A stretch of DNA of 64,000 nt from Rubeoparvulum massiliense (GCF_001049895.1 NZ_CVPE01000003.1:434001-498000); one strand, 5' to 3'. Counted from the stretch's first letter, positions 8,514 to 19,893 are shown. Translations and numbers: made by a program. Notes: generated from the sequence alone by a model not told the origin.

Positions 8514-10124
8514 TTATTTACCTTCAATGGATGTCCATTTCCAATCAGCATCTGCACCATAAGGATGGGTTACATAGTTTTTGATATAAGGCTTTTGTAG
8601 TATGGATACACGTTTGAAGAAGACTGGTGAAATACCTGCTTCATCTTGAATCAAGATTTTTTCTGCTTCTAACATACGGGTCATCCGTTGCTCAGCATCA
8701 CTGCTTGATTTTGCGAAAGTAATCGCTTCATCATATTGAGCATTAGACCATTTACCTTCATTAAAAGGACCATCAGTAACGAACAAGTCCATGAAGGTCA
8801 TTGGATCCCAATAGTCTGGACCCCAGCCGCCGAAGAAGATATCAAAGTCGCCATTGGCACGTTTTTCTTTTACAGCTGCTACAGGTAGATTCTCTACAGT
8901 AATATCAATACCAAGATTCTTGTAGTTTTCTTTGAAGAACTCAGCACCTTTAATACCAGAATCATTATCATAGCTTAGGTAGCGAATCGTTGGTAGCTTC
9001 TCTAAGCCCAGTTCCTTCAAGCCAGCTGTCAAATATTCTTTGGCCTTATCAGCATCATAAGTAACAAGATCACCATTGCCTGTACGGAAATCTTGATCGC
9101 CTAGTCCTGGTACTTCAGGAGGAATTAAGCCACTAGCTGGTACAGAGCCATTATTTAAGATAACATCGCAATAAGCTTGTCGATCAAAACCATAGGAGAT
9201 GGCTTTGCGGATATTTGCATTTTGCAATGCTTCATTTTTAGTATTCAATAGCATATAGAAAACCGTTGGTTCACTAAGGGTTAAAAATTCAGCATGATCT
9301 TTGTATAAAGGCACTTGCTCACGAGCAAGGCCAGTACGATCGATGGAGCCTTCTTCATAAAGTGCTAGTGATGCGTTACTATCCTTTACAATATCTAGGG
9401 TGATTTCTGTCAATTGAACAGTTTCAGCATCCCAATAGTTATCATTCTTCTTCAATTCTAGGCGGTTATTATGCTCCCATGAAGTAAGCATGAATGGGCC
9501 GTTATAAAGAAGCTTATCTGCATCAGTACCATATTTTTCGCCATTTGCTTCAACAAACTCTTGCTTCGCTGGGAAGAAGGTTTGGAATGCCATCAATGTT
9601 TCAAAATATGGAGCTGGATTAGCTAACTCTACCTTCAAGGTTTTTTCATCTACAGCTTCTGCTGTCTTCACATGGTCAGAAACGATGGCTGCATAAATCG
9701 AGCCTGTCTCTGGTGCAACTGCACGTTGCCATGCATAAGCAAAATCTTGAGCGGTTACTGGTGTTCCATCACTCCATTTTGCATCGCGGAGGTGGAATGT
9801 CCAAGTCATCCCATCTTCAGAGATATCCCAGCTTTCTGCTATACCAGGTGTTGCCTTTTGGTTTGCATCAAGACGAACTAGACCTTCCATCACATTATTA
9901 AGAACACGGAATTCATAGTCGTATTGGGCTTTTTGTGGATCAAGTAGTGGTTCGTCACTCAAATCCAAATGCATTACTTGCTCACTTGCTTCTGCTGCTG
10001 GTTCTGCTGGTTCATTGTTGTTAGCTGCTGGTTGTTCATCTTTACTACCGCATCCTGTAAGAGCAACGCTCATTACAAGAACAACAGCTAACATGGTTAG
10101 CAACCATTTGTTCATGCGTTTCAT
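8514..10124 (-). CDS. oppA: Oligopeptide-binding lipoprotein OppA, copy 3
   Basis: Complete 536-aa SBP_bac_5 lipoprotein. Signal peptide MKRMNKWLLTMLAVVLVMSV with lipobox ALTGC (Cys about 25), an Ala/Glu/Pro/Asn linker, then the binding fold beginning SDEPLLDPQKAQYDYEF. It shares long identical stretches with copies 1 and 2 (NNGSVPA, GGWGPDYWDPMTFMDL, FNEGKWSNAQYDE). The ribosome binding site is AAAGGGGGAACAG before the ATG. It has its own promoter and ends at the hairpin in which copy 2 starts. Likely delivers peptides to OppBCDF. Confidence 0.92.
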   Translation of the reverse strand: MKRMNKWLLTMLAVVLVMSVALTGCGSKDEQPAANNNEPAEPAAEASEQVMHLDLSDEPLLDPQKAQYDYEFRVLNNVMEGLVRLDANQKATPGIAESWDISEDGMTWTFHLRDAKWSDGTPVTAQDFAYAWQRAVAPETGSIYAAIVSDHVKTAEAVDEKTLKVELANPAPYFETLMAFQTFFPAKQEFVEANGEKYGTDADKLLYNGPFMLTSWEHNNRLELKKNDNYWDAETVQLTEITLDIVKDSNASLALYEEGSIDRTGLAREQVPLYKDHAEFLTLSEPTVFYMLLNTKNEALQNANIRKAISYGFDRQAYCDVILNNGSVPASGLIPPEVPGLGDQDFRTGNGDLVTYDADKAKEYLTAGLKELGLEKLPTIRYLSYDNDSGIKGAEFFKENYKNLGIDITVENLPVAAVKEKRANGDFDIFFGGWGPDYWDPMTFMDLFVTDGPFNEGKWSNAQYDEAITFAKSSSDAEQRMTRMLEAEKILIQDEAGISPVFFKRVSILQKPYIKNYVTHPYGADADWKWTSIEGK

Positions 10125-10201
10125 TTCTGTTCCCCCTTTAGTTGAATGAGCAAGGCATTCACCTTGTTTTTTAGAAATATTGATTCAATACTATGTAATA
10201 C

Positions 10202-10230
10202 ATTGTAATATTACGTTACATATTTGTCTA
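10202..10230 (-). promoter_or_regulatory. Candidate sigma-A promoter of oppA3
   Basis: On the minus strand: -35 TAGACA (10225-10230), 17-bp spacer, -10 TACAAT (10202-10207). The layout and part of the flanking sequence match the promoter proposed for oppA1. The spacer carries an AT-rich inverted repeat (GTAATATTAC), which might bind a shared regulator. Confidence 0.5.
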
Positions 10231-10314
10231 GTGCTTTTCTTCAAAAAAAACAGAATATTTATTGCTCTCATAAGATTTACACAAAAATTTACTACTCTAC
10301 AATTTACTATTCCA

Positions 10315-11835
10315 CTATTGAATAAACGCATATTTGCAATCATAGATCCCTGTAATTCGTTGAAATCTCAACTCATGAAGAGAGTCTACTTGCTGAACCT
10401 GACGGTACTCTAAATAAAGAGGCAGAATCGAACTATCACCTAGTAGAAATAAGTCTACATCTCCAAAGGCGTCTGCCCGCACATCAATATTTTCACTACG
10501 AACTGCCTGTTCAAGCAGTTCTTGATACTCTTTCTCTTTCTGAAGTGATAATGAGTCACCACTAAGATGAACTATGCTTTGAAACAGGTGGATAGGATCA
10601 TTGATCAATGGCGTAAATTCGCCAATGATGAAGGAATACTCACCATGTTGACGTTCTTCCTTCCATTGGTTCTGGTCAACAAGAACTACTTGTATCGGTA
10701 TTCCTGCTGCTTGGAGCTGACTTTTGATTACTTGTCCTTCCTCCCAATTTCTTCGGTTCCATTGAGCTAAAAGCACAAGCTCCTCCATTGCTTCAAACTT
10801 ATGATCCTCAACCCTGGTTACTTCACGCTTTGCTTGATTAAGAAAAAAATCTGGCAGAACCTGAAGCCACTGATGAAGACGTTGATGTTGCGATAATTGA
10901 AGTGTCCCTAACAGCTCCTCATTATTTAGGGACCAGTCCAAATAATGTCGTACCTCCTTATAATTTAAGGAAATGCGAGGGTTGAATTGAAGGTAGTGAA
11001 TAATTGGTACAGGTATTTGAAGTTGTGTCCCTTTTAATTGATAGGATGGGTAAGGTAACTTTTCTAGGCTTAATAGATGAAGCTTACCTGCTTGGTATGC
11101 AGCAAGTTGCTCTCTCTCATCAGGGAGCAAATGAAAGATCACCCGATCCAGCTTTACATGAGGTGAATCCCAGTAATTCTGATTCTTGACTAATATGAGC
11201 TGTGTTGCCGTATTCTCTGTCAAACGAAAAGGTCCATTGCTAATCACAAGCGGCTGATCCTCATCAAAGCTAGGCGCCATGGGGTAAAAAGGAATGGTGG
11301 CTAACCATTGGATCAGATCTGGTTCTGGTTGCTTCATTATGATTTGCAGACTTCCCTCATCATTTACCTTCATCTCTGAGATGCGTTCCTGCAGAATCCA
11401 CTGATATAGTGTTTTATACTCCTTCTTCTGTATCCACTTCCAAGTTATCAGAAAGTCCTCTGCACGGATCGGTGTGCCATCTGACCACTTTGCATCGCGA
11501 ATCTGAAAACGCCAAGCTTTATAATCAGGCGATACACTCCAGCCTTTCGCTAAGCCATATTCGATACCTCCATCAGAAGCAATCCGAAATAATCCTTCCA
11601 TCATTTGATAGAGAGGGATCCAATGACTTGGATTTTCAATGGTATATGGATCAAGGTTGGGAAGGCTATCAAGGGGAAGATGAAGTTCGTGTAGCATATA
11701 CTGTTCATCTTGGCCAATTGGATTAATGTGCAACTTTGATTCACTATTTTCTTGGAATTCACCTTGACAACCTATTAACAAGAAACAGTTGGGTAGTATT
11801 AGAAGTATTGCCATCCATAAGAACCTTTTTCTCAT
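10315..11835 (-). CDS. Divergent peptide-binding lipoprotein (SBP_bac_5 family)
   Basis: 506-aa solute-binding lipoprotein only distantly related to the three OppA copies. Signal peptide MRKRFLWMAILLILPNCFLL with lipobox LIGC; the fold starts near DSLPNLDPYTIENPSHWIPL, and WRFQIRDAKWSDGTPIRAEDF is the family hallmark. It is more acidic and richer in Gln and Trp than the paralogues, with reduced match in the C-terminal half (the WGPDYWDP motif is replaced by GEFTPLINDP). The start is the ATG behind TAGGGGGTGATTACC. It is the first of the four binding-protein genes; no clear terminator separates it from oppA3. It may serve OppBCDF with other peptides or act as a sensor; neither is shown. Confidence 0.82.
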   Translation of the reverse strand: MRKRFLWMAILLILPNCFLLIGCQGEFQENSESKLHINPIGQDEQYMLHELHLPLDSLPNLDPYTIENPSHWIPLYQMMEGLFRIASDGGIEYGLAKGWSVSPDYKAWRFQIRDAKWSDGTPIRAEDFLITWKWIQKKEYKTLYQWILQERISEMKVNDEGSLQIIMKQPEPDLIQWLATIPFYPMAPSFDEDQPLVISNGPFRLTENTATQLILVKNQNYWDSPHVKLDRVIFHLLPDEREQLAAYQAGKLHLLSLEKLPYPSYQLKGTQLQIPVPIIHYLQFNPRISLNYKEVRHYLDWSLNNEELLGTLQLSQHQRLHQWLQVLPDFFLNQAKREVTRVEDHKFEAMEELVLLAQWNRRNWEEGQVIKSQLQAAGIPIQVVLVDQNQWKEERQHGEYSFIIGEFTPLINDPIHLFQSIVHLSGDSLSLQKEKEYQELLEQAVRSENIDVRADAFGDVDLFLLGDSSILPLYLEYRQVQQVDSLHELRFQRITGIYDCKYAFIQ

Positions 11836-11856
11836 TTGGTAATCACCCCCTAAGCA

Positions 11857-11886
11857 AAAGAAAAAAGGAACTCAGTTGAGTTCCTT
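11857..11886 (-). terminator. Rho-independent terminator of citZ-icd-mdh
   Basis: Near-palindromic stem AAGGAACTCA (11865-11874) / TGAGTTCCTT (11877-11886) followed on the minus strand by TTTTCTTTTGC. It lies 57 bp after the mdh stop. Confidence 0.85.
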
Positions 11887-11943
11887 CATATATATATGCT
11901 TTTCAATTGATTCTATGAAATAGATCTCTTGATTAAGTAGTCC

Positions 11944-12885
11944 TTATAATGGTAGGACCTTCATCACATTGCGGACAGATTCTGCAGATTTATCTAAGGC
12001 AGCTTTCTCATCTGCTGTTAGCTCTAGTTCAAAGATTTTCTCAATCCCATTACCACCTAATAGAGTTGGCACACCGAGATAGAGATCCTTATAGCCATAC
12101 TCACCTTCGAGATATGCAATGGTTGGTAGAATTTTCTTTTGGTCCTTCAGAATTGCTTCAGCCATCTCTACTAAGGAAGCAGCTGGTGCATAGTATGCGG
12201 AACCATTACCTAAGAGATTGACGATTTCGCCACCACCCTTACGTGTACGTGCAACGATGGCATCTAAGCGTTCTTTTGGAATCAATGTTTCTAATGGAAT
12301 GCCTCCTGCATAGGAGTAGCGAAGCAGTGGCACCATATCATCACCGTGACCACCTAGAACAAAGCCAGTGATATCAGTTACGGCAATATTTAATTCCTCT
12401 GCAACGAATGTACGGAAACGTGCTGTATCTAAGACACCAGATTGACCAATCACACGATGCTTAGGAAATCCAGATGTTTTATATGCCACATAAGTCATTG
12501 CATCAACAGGGTTGGTTAATACGATAATCGTTGAATTTGGTGAGTACTTCACCACTTGCTCTGTTACAGATTTCATGATCGCAGCGTTTTTGCTAACTAA
12601 ATCGTCACGACTCATTCCTGGTTTTCGAGCAAGCCCTGCTGTAATAATGACAAGATCTGAATCTTTTGTATCCTCATAGCTGGAGGTACCTGTAACTTTG
12701 ACATTGAATCCTTGAACTGGACTTGCTTCAAGCATATCCAATGCTTTACCCTTTGTTGGGTTCTCCATTTGAGGAATATCTACAAGGACTACATCCCCGA
12801 GTTCTTTTTGTGCAAGCATGAATGCTGTAGTTGCTCCTGTGAAGCCTGCGCCAATTACAGAAATTTTATTTCGACGAAATGCCAT
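11944..12885 (-). CDS. mdh: Malate dehydrogenase
   Basis: NAD-dependent malate dehydrogenase of the lactate-dehydrogenase-like type; interconverts malate and oxaloacetate in the TCA cycle. The 313-aa protein has the Rossmann motif [17 protein letters not shown] at the N-terminus, the NAD-side Asp in VVLVDIP, substrate Arg residues around [11 protein letters not shown], and the catalytic His in [12 protein letters not shown]. Length is normal for Bacillus Mdh. It is the last gene of citZ-icd-mdh, 41 bp after icd, and is followed by a strong terminator. Confidence 0.97.
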   Translation of the reverse strand: MAFRRNKISVIGAGFTGATTAFMLAQKELGDVVLVDIPQMENPTKGKALDMLEASPVQGFNVKVTGTSSYEDTKDSDLVIITAGLARKPGMSRDDLVSKNAAIMKSVTEQVVKYSPNSTIIVLTNPVDAMTYVAYKTSGFPKHRVIGQSGVLDTARFRTFVAEELNIAVTDITGFVLGGHGDDMVPLLRYSYAGGIPLETLIPKERLDAIVARTRKGGGEIVNLLGNGSAYYAPAASLVEMAEAILKDQKKILPTIAYLEGEYGYKDLYLGVPTLLGGNGIEKIFELELTADEKAALDKSAESVRNVMKVLPL

Positions 12886-12926
12886 GATGTTCTCATCCTT
12901 TCTTATTTGCTCTCAGCTCGATCAGC

Positions 12927-14222
12927 TTACATATTTTGAATCAATGCATCGCCAAATTGAGAGCATTTTAATTCTGTTGCGCCATCCATAATACGAGCAA
13001 AGTCATAGGTTACTGTTTTTGCTAAAATCGTTTTTTCCATTGATTTCACAATGAGGTCAGCTGCTTCGTTCCAACCAAGGTGACGTAACATCATCTCACC
13101 TGACAGAATTACAGAGGATGGATTCACTTTATCCATACCTGCGTATTTGGGTGCTGTACCATGAGTGGCCTCGAAAATTGCATGCCCCGTTACATAGTTG
13201 ATATTGGCACCAGGTGCGATTCCAATACCGCCAACCTGAGCTGCTAATGCATCAGAGATATAATCCCCGTTTAAGTTCAGCGTTGCAACCACATCATACT
13301 CGGCAGGGCGAGTGAGAATCTGTTGTAAGAAGGCATCGGCGATCACATCTTTAATGATAATCTTACCTGCAGCAATTGCTTCATCTTGCGCTTTATTTGC
13401 TGCTTCTACACCAGCTTCTTCTTTGATGCGATCATATTGGGCCCAAGTAAAGACCTTGTCGCCAAACTCTTTCTCAGCCACTTCATATCCCCAGTTCTTA
13501 AAGGCTCCTTCTGTAAACTTCATGATATTCCCTTTGTGAACAAGGGTTACGCTCTTGCGGCCTTCCTTTAGAGCAGACTGGATGGCAGCACGAACAAGTC
13601 GTTCTGTACCTTCTTTGGAGACCGGCTTAATCCCGATTCCTGAGGTTTCAGGGAAGCGGATTTTGGTGATGCCCATTTCCTCTTGAAGGAAACGAATGAC
13701 CTTCTTCACATCATCTGTACCTTCTTGCCATTCAATCCCTGCATAGATATCCTCAGTATTTTCACGGAAGATGACCATGTCCACTCGTTCAGGATGCTTC
13801 ACTGGGGAAGGTACGCCATCATAATAACGAACAGGACGTAAGCAAGTATATAGATCTAATTGTTGACGAAGCGCTACGTTCAAGGAACGGATACCACCGC
13901 CAATGGGTGTGGTTAATGGACCTTTGATCGCCACTAAGTATTCACGGATCGCTGTCAAAGTATCTTCAGGTAGCCACTCTCCAAATTGGTTAAATGCCTT
14001 TTCACCTGCAAATACTTCATACCAAGCGATTTTTTTCTTTCCATCATATGCTTGCTCAACCGCTGCATCCAAAACTCGAACTGCTGCGCGCCAAATATCT
14101 GGACCTGTCCCATCTCCTTCAATAAAAGGGATAATAGGATGATCAGGTACCTGTAATTGTCCATTGATTAGACGAATTGCTTCTCCCTCGGTGGGCTGGG
14201 GGAATTTTTGTAGTTGTACCAT
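12927..14222 (-). CDS. icd: Isocitrate dehydrogenase (NADP-dependent)
   Basis: Oxidative decarboxylation of isocitrate to 2-oxoglutarate. The 431-aa protein carries the substrate loop [15 protein letters not shown] with its conserved Ser, [16 protein letters not shown], the metal-binding Asp region [18 protein letters not shown], and the nucleotide-site [13 protein letters not shown]. These are features of Bacillus/E. coli-type NADP-IDH. It lies between citZ (53 bp upstream) and mdh (41 bp downstream), the standard Bacillus TCA operon. Confidence 0.97.
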   Translation of the reverse strand: MVQLQKFPQPTEGEAIRLINGQLQVPDHPIIPFIEGDGTGPDIWRAAVRVLDAAVEQAYDGKKKIAWYEVFAGEKAFNQFGEWLPEDTLTAIREYLVAIKGPLTTPIGGGIRSLNVALRQQLDLYTCLRPVRYYDGVPSPVKHPERVDMVIFRENTEDIYAGIEWQEGTDDVKKVIRFLQEEMGITKIRFPETSGIGIKPVSKEGTERLVRAAIQSALKEGRKSVTLVHKGNIMKFTEGAFKNWGYEVAEKEFGDKVFTWAQYDRIKEEAGVEAANKAQDEAIAAGKIIIKDVIADAFLQQILTRPAEYDVVATLNLNGDYISDALAAQVGGIGIAPGANINYVTGHAIFEATHGTAPKYAGMDKVNPSSVILSGEMMLRHLGWNEAADLIVKSMEKTILAKTVTYDFARIMDGATELKCSQFGDALIQNM

Positions 14223-14275
14223 CGTAAGCCTCCTTAATTCTTTTTGATGATGAGCTTCGTCAAGTAGCTAGATTC

Positions 14276-15388
14276 TTAGCGTTCTTCAATAGAAACGTAG
14301 CGTTGGTTACTTTCTCCTATATACTCTGCACGAGGACGGATAAGGCGGTTATTCTCATATTGCTCTAGAATATGAGCCGTCCAGCCTGACATCCGACTGA
14401 TAGCAAAGATCGGTGTAAATAGGTCATGAGGAATGCCCAAGCTATGATATGAGGTAGCAGAATAGAAGTCTACATTAGGAAGCAGCCCCTTCTCTGATAC
14501 CACTAGTTCTTCAACTTTGCGTGACATGACATAGTATTTCTCATTGGTTGTTCCTTTAGTTAATGCTTCTGACATCTTACGCAGATGCTTGGCACGTGGG
14601 TCCCCATTCTTATAAACACGGTGACCAAAGCCCATGATCTTCTCTTTGTTTTCAAGCTTCTTCATAATATAAGGTTCAACGTTCTCTACCTCGCCGATCT
14701 CCATCAACATTTTCATGACAGCCTCATTGGCACCACCATGAAGTGGCCCTTTTAAGGCGCCAATAGCGGAGGTAACACCAGAATAGATATCAGATAGAGT
14801 TGCCACAGTTACACGACCAGCAAAGGTAGAAGCATTCAATTCATGATCAGCATGCAGAATCATCGCCTTATCAAAGGTCTCTACCTCAACTGCACTAGGT
14901 TCTACTCCCTTCAGCATATAAAGAAAATTCTTCGAGAAGGAATAGTCAGGATGAGGAGCTACAGGCTCTTCTCCACTCCGAAGACGTTGAAACGCTGCAA
15001 CGATTGTGGGAGTTTGGGCCATTAGACGTAACGCTTTTCTTTGGTTCGCTTCGGTAGTCATGATAGGCTCTTCATCATCATATAAACCTAAGGAGGAGAC
15101 AACCGTCCGTAGTACAGCCATAGGATGTACATTTTGGAGAGGAAGACTACGAAGTAGCTTTAGAACCTCATCTGGTAAAGCAGCGTTTTGACGAAGTTGA
15201 CTTGTGAATACTTCCAATTCTTCCTTGTTTGGTAATTTCCCATGCCACAATAAATAAACCACTTCTTCAAAGGTGGCATTCTCCGTCAAATCATCAATTT
15301 CATAACCTCGGTATGTAAGAACACCGTCAATAATCGAACAAACTGCTGATTGTGTTGCCACTACACCTTCTAATCCGCGGGTACTCAT
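14276..15388 (-). CDS. citZ: Citrate synthase
   Basis: Condenses acetyl-CoA with oxaloacetate to citrate. The 370-aa size fits the short Gram-positive form. Catalytic regions visible are HADHELNASTFAGRV, KGPLHGGANEAV and GFGHRVYKNGDPRA, which carry the two active-site His residues, and the catalytic Asp in PNVDFYSATSYH. First gene of citZ-icd-mdh; ribosome binding site AAAAGGAGG. A well-formed promoter lies at 15469-15497. In B. subtilis this promoter is repressed by CcpC and CcpA; I could not identify their operators with confidence here. Confidence 0.97.
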   Translation of the reverse strand: MSTRGLEGVVATQSAVCSIIDGVLTYRGYEIDDLTENATFEEVVYLLWHGKLPNKEELEVFTSQLRQNAALPDEVLKLLRSLPLQNVHPMAVLRTVVSSLGLYDDEEPIMTTEANQRKALRLMAQTPTIVAAFQRLRSGEEPVAPHPDYSFSKNFLYMLKGVEPSAVEVETFDKAMILHADHELNASTFAGRVTVATLSDIYSGVTSAIGALKGPLHGGANEAVMKMLMEIGEVENVEPYIMKKLENKEKIMGFGHRVYKNGDPRAKHLRKMSEALTKGTTNEKYYVMSRKVEELVVSEKGLLPNVDFYSATSYHSLGIPHDLFTPIFAISRMSGWTAHILEQYENNRLIRPRAEYIGESNQRYVSIEER

Positions 15389-15468
15389 ACTATTTCCTCC
15401 TTTTCCTTAGTTAATCCTATTGCAAGATTCCATACTCCAAATAGATACATAGCTTTTCTCTCAACCTA

Positions 15469-15497
15469 ATTATAAGACACTTTGAACTTTTTGTGAA
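15469..15497 (-). promoter_or_regulatory. Sigma-A promoter of citZ-icd-mdh
   Basis: On the minus strand: -35 TTCACA (15492-15497, one mismatch to TTGACA), 17-bp spacer, perfect -10 TATAAT (15469-15474). Predicted leader about 75 nt. Confidence 0.7.
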
Positions 15498-15544
15498 CAG
15501 CACTTTTGCTTTGAAGAACTCTTTGTGAAAGGAGTGAACCTTTT

Positions 15545-16648
15545 TTGAATCATCTACCCATCGAACGATTCTACTTTGTTACCTTCATCATCCTCGCAAT
15601 TATCCTAAGCGGTCTCTACCTTTTGCCTCTTCTCTACCCTTTCATCATCGGTTTGATTCTTGCAATGATCATTCATCAACCTGTTACTGCTTTGCAACAT
15701 CGACTCCTACTCCCACGCTGGTTAGCCATCATCCTCTGGTTGCTACTCCTCATTAGTATCATAACGGGGATCATGATTCTCTTAATTACCCAAGCGATCC
15801 TGGAGCTATCAACACTTAGTAGTAAACTACTGGTTTCCATTGACCGCTTCATTCACCAAATGAATCAGCAGCTTCAAAGTAGTGAATGGCTCCAATGGAT
15901 GGAACAGTTAGAACAAATTCTTACAGGATTTTCCCCACAACTTCAAGAGACTGTCCAAGGTAATCTCGGAGAATTGCTCACTTCTCTGGGAAACTCCTTG
16001 AAAAACTTGATTTCAGCCATCTTTGGTCAGCTTGTTAAATTTGTAGCAGTGATTCCTAATGCTACTTCCACCTTCTTCATCGCCATTCTCTCTACCTTCT
16101 TTATTGCCCTCGATTATGACAAGCTCAGGGATAGACTTCATCGCATGCTCCCAGCTGAACGAATGATGAACATTCAGCTTGTCTACAACGATTTAAGACA
16201 AGCACTATTTGGCTTTTTTCGCGCTCAATTTAAGCTAGTCAGTGTCACAGCGCTACTCATCATGGTAGGTCTACTCTTTCTCCAGGTGGAACATGCCTTT
16301 ACCATCGGAATGATGATGGGTATGATCGACTTCATTCCTTACTTAGGAGTAGGGGTGATTATGCTCCCCTGGATTCTCATCTCTTTTATTGAGAATGATT
16401 ATACCATGGTGATGGGTCTTTCCATTCTGTTTGGAATTGTCGTCCTCGTCAGACAGTTCATGGAGCCGCGGATTATGGCAACCACCATTGGGCTAAATCC
16501 TCTAATTACACTGATCGCTCTCTTCGTCGGCTTACAGCTTTTCGGATTTTGGGGGTTAATGATCGGCCCCATTCTCTATGTGATCTTACTCAGTCTATGG
16601 AAGGCGGGGATCTTTCATGAGGTATGGTCCTATATACGTAATGGCTAG
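15545..16648 (+). CDS. ytvI: YtvI-like AI-2E/PerM family membrane protein
   Basis: Polytopic membrane protein of the AI-2E exporter/PerM family; the family includes exporters and Na+/H+ antiporters, and the substrate here is unknown. The 367-aa protein has two N-terminal TM helices, a hydrophilic segment around residues 90-150, then clustered TM helices ending in LQLFGFWGLMIGPILYVILL with the family's GLNPLITLIALFVG signature. Start is TTG at 15545, 8 nt after AAAGGAGTG; no ATG fits as well. Divergent from citZ; its place next to citZ and pyk matches B. subtilis ytvI. The ytwI and fxsA genes found beside it in B. subtilis are absent. Confidence 0.85.
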   Translation: MNHLPIERFYFVTFIILAIILSGLYLLPLLYPFIIGLILAMIIHQPVTALQHRLLLPRWLAIILWLLLLISIITGIMILLITQAILELSTLSSKLLVSIDRFIHQMNQQLQSSEWLQWMEQLEQILTGFSPQLQETVQGNLGELLTSLGNSLKNLISAIFGQLVKFVAVIPNATSTFFIAILSTFFIALDYDKLRDRLHRMLPAERMMNIQLVYNDLRQALFGFFRAQFKLVSVTALLIMVGLLFLQVEHAFTIGMMMGMIDFIPYLGVGVIMLPWILISFIENDYTMVMGLSILFGIVVLVRQFMEPRIMATTIGLNPLITLIALFVGLQLFGFWGLMIGPILYVILLSLWKAGIFHEVWSYIRNG

Positions 16649-16660
16649 ATTCTCACAACA

Positions 16661-16700
16661 AAACAGGCAAAGGGCTATTTTCCATGCCCCTTGCCTGTTT
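16661..16700. terminator. Shared hairpin between convergent ytvI and the thioesterase gene
   Basis: AAACAGGCAA (16661-16670) pairs with TTGCCTGTTT (16691-16700), extended by GGGC/GCCC. It overlaps the last codons of the minus-strand thioesterase gene. The T-tracts are short on both strands, so efficiency is uncertain. Confidence 0.55.
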
Positions 16701-17115
16701 CATAAATCTGTTCTAACAATTGATAAAGCTCTGGATGCTTCCTTCTTAAATTAATGGGGCGAAAGGTTGCATCCACCCATGCATGCTGTGTACTTCCATG
16801 CATCAATAGCTTACCTGATGCCTGACAAAACACTTCATATTCAAAAATAAGTCGTACATTACTATATTCTGCAATGGTTGTCTGCACGATGATCTCATCC
16901 TCATAGTGAGCAGGTGCTCCATAGTAGCAATGGGCCTCCACCACTGGCAGGAGGAAGCCTCCACGCTCCAGATCCCCATAGCTCATCCCCCAATTACGTA
17001 ATAAAGCAGTACGTCCCACTTCAAACCAGCTCAGATAATTAGCATGATAAACCACCCCCATCTGATCGGTCTCCTGAAAGCGTACACGTAGTGATGTACG
17101 AAAACGCTCATCCAT
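16675..17115 (-). CDS. YbgC/4HBT-family acyl-CoA thioesterase
   Basis: Hot-dog-fold acyl-CoA thioesterase, 146 aa. It carries the YbgC/4-hydroxybenzoyl-CoA thioesterase motif FQETDQMGVVYHANYLSWFE with the catalytic Asp, and the following EVGR. Family members hydrolyse short-chain or aromatic acyl-CoA; the substrate here is not predictable. It lies 19 bp after pyk and probably shares the pfkA-pyk transcript. The 3' end overlaps the transcription terminator, so the last residues form part of the hairpin stem. Confidence 0.88.
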   Translation of the reverse strand: MDERFRTSLRVRFQETDQMGVVYHANYLSWFEVGRTALLRNWGMSYGDLERGGFLLPVVEAHCYYGAPAHYEDEIIVQTTIAEYSNVRLIFEYEVFCQASGKLLMHGSTQHAWVDATFRPINLRRKHPELYQLLEQIYETGKGHGK

Positions 17116-17134
17116 CTCCTGTTCCTCCTGGTAC

Positions 17135-18886
17135 TTATAAAATTTTGATTTGGCCTGCGTAGATATGACCTACACGGGGATCGAGGGTCAGCTCTTGATC
17201 ATCATGAAAACGATCCATTGCGTCTTTAACTCCTACCACAACAGGAATTCCCAGATGTAAGCCCATGATTGCTGCATGGGAGGTAAGTCCACCTTCTTCT
17301 GCTACAATAGCCACGGCTTTTTCCAACGCTGGAACCATTTCACGATCGGTACTATAAACTATCACGATTTTACCTGCTGTTTCCTTTTCCATGGCCTCTT
17401 TGCCATTGCGAATTAACACAGCTGGTGCATTTACAATCTCCTTACCAATTCCTTGACCCTGAGCTGTTGCATCACCAACAATATGAATTTTCATCAGATT
17501 GGTGGTACCTGGTTGACGAACTGGTACACCTGCAGTAATCACGACTAGATCACCGTGCTGGATCAGTTGAGTAGCTAAGGCGGCTTGCACTGCTTGTGTC
17601 AGCATCGTATCCGTATTCCCTACCATGTCCACAAGAATGGCATGGACACCCCATACTAAAGCTAATTTGCGTCGCACTTCTTCATAAGGAGTCACTGCAA
17701 TAATGGGAGCAGCAGGGCGATGCTTAGAGATTAACTTCGCAGTTTGCCCGCTTTCCGTCGGTGCTAAAATGGCTGCTGCATGGAGATCGAATGCAGCATT
17801 ACTAACCGCTTCGCTAATCACATCAGTAATTGAGCGAGGTCCCACCGCTGAAAGCTGCTTATGCCTTTCTTTTCCTAAATAAGCAGTCTCGGTCCTTTCA
17901 GCAATCCGTACCATGGTTTTCACAGATTCTACAGGATATTTACCAGCTGCTGTCTCTCCAGAAAGCATAATCGCATCGGTACCATCAAGAATGGCATTAG
18001 CCACGTCACTGCTTTCTGCTCGCGTTGGACGAGGATTACGCTGCATGGAGTCTAACATCTGTGTTGCTGTTATTACTGGCTTTCCTTTTAAATTACATTT
18101 TTTAATGAGCTCTTTTTGAACAATGGGCACCTCTTCAACAGGGATCTCTACTCCAAGATCACCACGAGCCACCATCAACCCATCAGCTACATCGAGGATG
18201 TCATCCACATTTTCTACACCCTCCCGATTTTCAATCTTAGGGATAATCTGAATGGTGCTACCATGCTCCTCCAGGATTCGGCGAATTTCTAGAACATCAC
18301 TGGCTTTACGAACAAAAGAAGCAGCGATAAAATCCACCTTGTGTTCAATGCCAAAGCGAATATCCTCTTCGTCTTTTTGTGTAATGCCAGGAAGCTGAAT
18401 CTGCACATCGGGCACATTGACCCCTTTTTTACTCTTTAGTTCGCCACCATTTAGGATCCTGCAACGGATCTCAGTATCCGTTGTAGAGAGTACTTCCAGA
18501 CCAATTAATCCATCGTCTAATAAGATTCGGTCACCAGCTTGTACATCATGAGGGAGCTCTGTATAGCTAATCGAGAGTCGGGTAGCGTCTCCTAAGATCT
18601 CCTCTGTGCTTAATACGATCTCTTCACCTGCTTCCAGCTGAATCAGTTCTTCTCGCAGCTTACCAGTACGAATCTCAGGACCCTTGGTATCGAGAAGAAT
18701 TGCAATATCCTTTCCTGTCAAACCTACTGCAGCCCTAATATTTTTAATGCGTTGCGCATGCTCTTCATGGGTACCATGAGAAAAATTGAGCCGTGCTACA
18801 TCCATCCCAGCCTGAATGAGTTCTACTAATTTTTCCACTTGTTCCGATGCAGGTCCAATGGTACAGACGATTTTTGTTTTTCGCAT
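17135..18886 (-). CDS. pyk: Pyruvate kinase with C-terminal PEP-utiliser-like domain
   Basis: Final step of glycolysis: phosphoenolpyruvate + ADP to pyruvate + ATP. The 583-aa protein begins [15 protein letters not shown] and has [15 protein letters not shown], the Mg/substrate region [26 protein letters not shown] and the [10 protein letters not shown] motif. After the regulatory domain (to about residue 470) comes an extra domain ending in [20 protein letters not shown]; its TSHAAI matches the PEP-utiliser mobile domain but serves no known phosphotransfer here. This extension is usual in Bacillus and Geobacillus Pyk. Lies 20 bp after pfkA. Confidence 0.97.
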   Translation of the reverse strand: MRKTKIVCTIGPASEQVEKLVELIQAGMDVARLNFSHGTHEEHAQRIKNIRAAVGLTGKDIAILLDTKGPEIRTGKLREELIQLEAGEEIVLSTEEILGDATRLSISYTELPHDVQAGDRILLDDGLIGLEVLSTTDTEIRCRILNGGELKSKKGVNVPDVQIQLPGITQKDEEDIRFGIEHKVDFIAASFVRKASDVLEIRRILEEHGSTIQIIPKIENREGVENVDDILDVADGLMVARGDLGVEIPVEEVPIVQKELIKKCNLKGKPVITATQMLDSMQRNPRPTRAESSDVANAILDGTDAIMLSGETAAGKYPVESVKTMVRIAERTETAYLGKERHKQLSAVGPRSITDVISEAVSNAAFDLHAAAILAPTESGQTAKLISKHRPAAPIIAVTPYEEVRRKLALVWGVHAILVDMVGNTDTMLTQAVQAALATQLIQHGDLVVITAGVPVRQPGTTNLMKIHIVGDATAQGQGIGKEIVNAPAVLIRNGKEAMEKETAGKIVIVYSTDREMVPALEKAVAIVAEEGGLTSHAAIMGLHLGIPVVVGVKDAMDRFHDDQELTLDPRVGHIYAGQIKIL

Positions 18887-18906
18887 AGGCTTTATCCCTC
18901 TTTCGT

Positions 18907-19893
<987 letters not shown>

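Noticed and set aside
10180-10413. 77-codon plus-strand frame
   Set aside because: It covers the oppA3 promoter and the 3' end of the divergent binding-protein gene; low-complexity hydrophobic content from AT-rich DNA.
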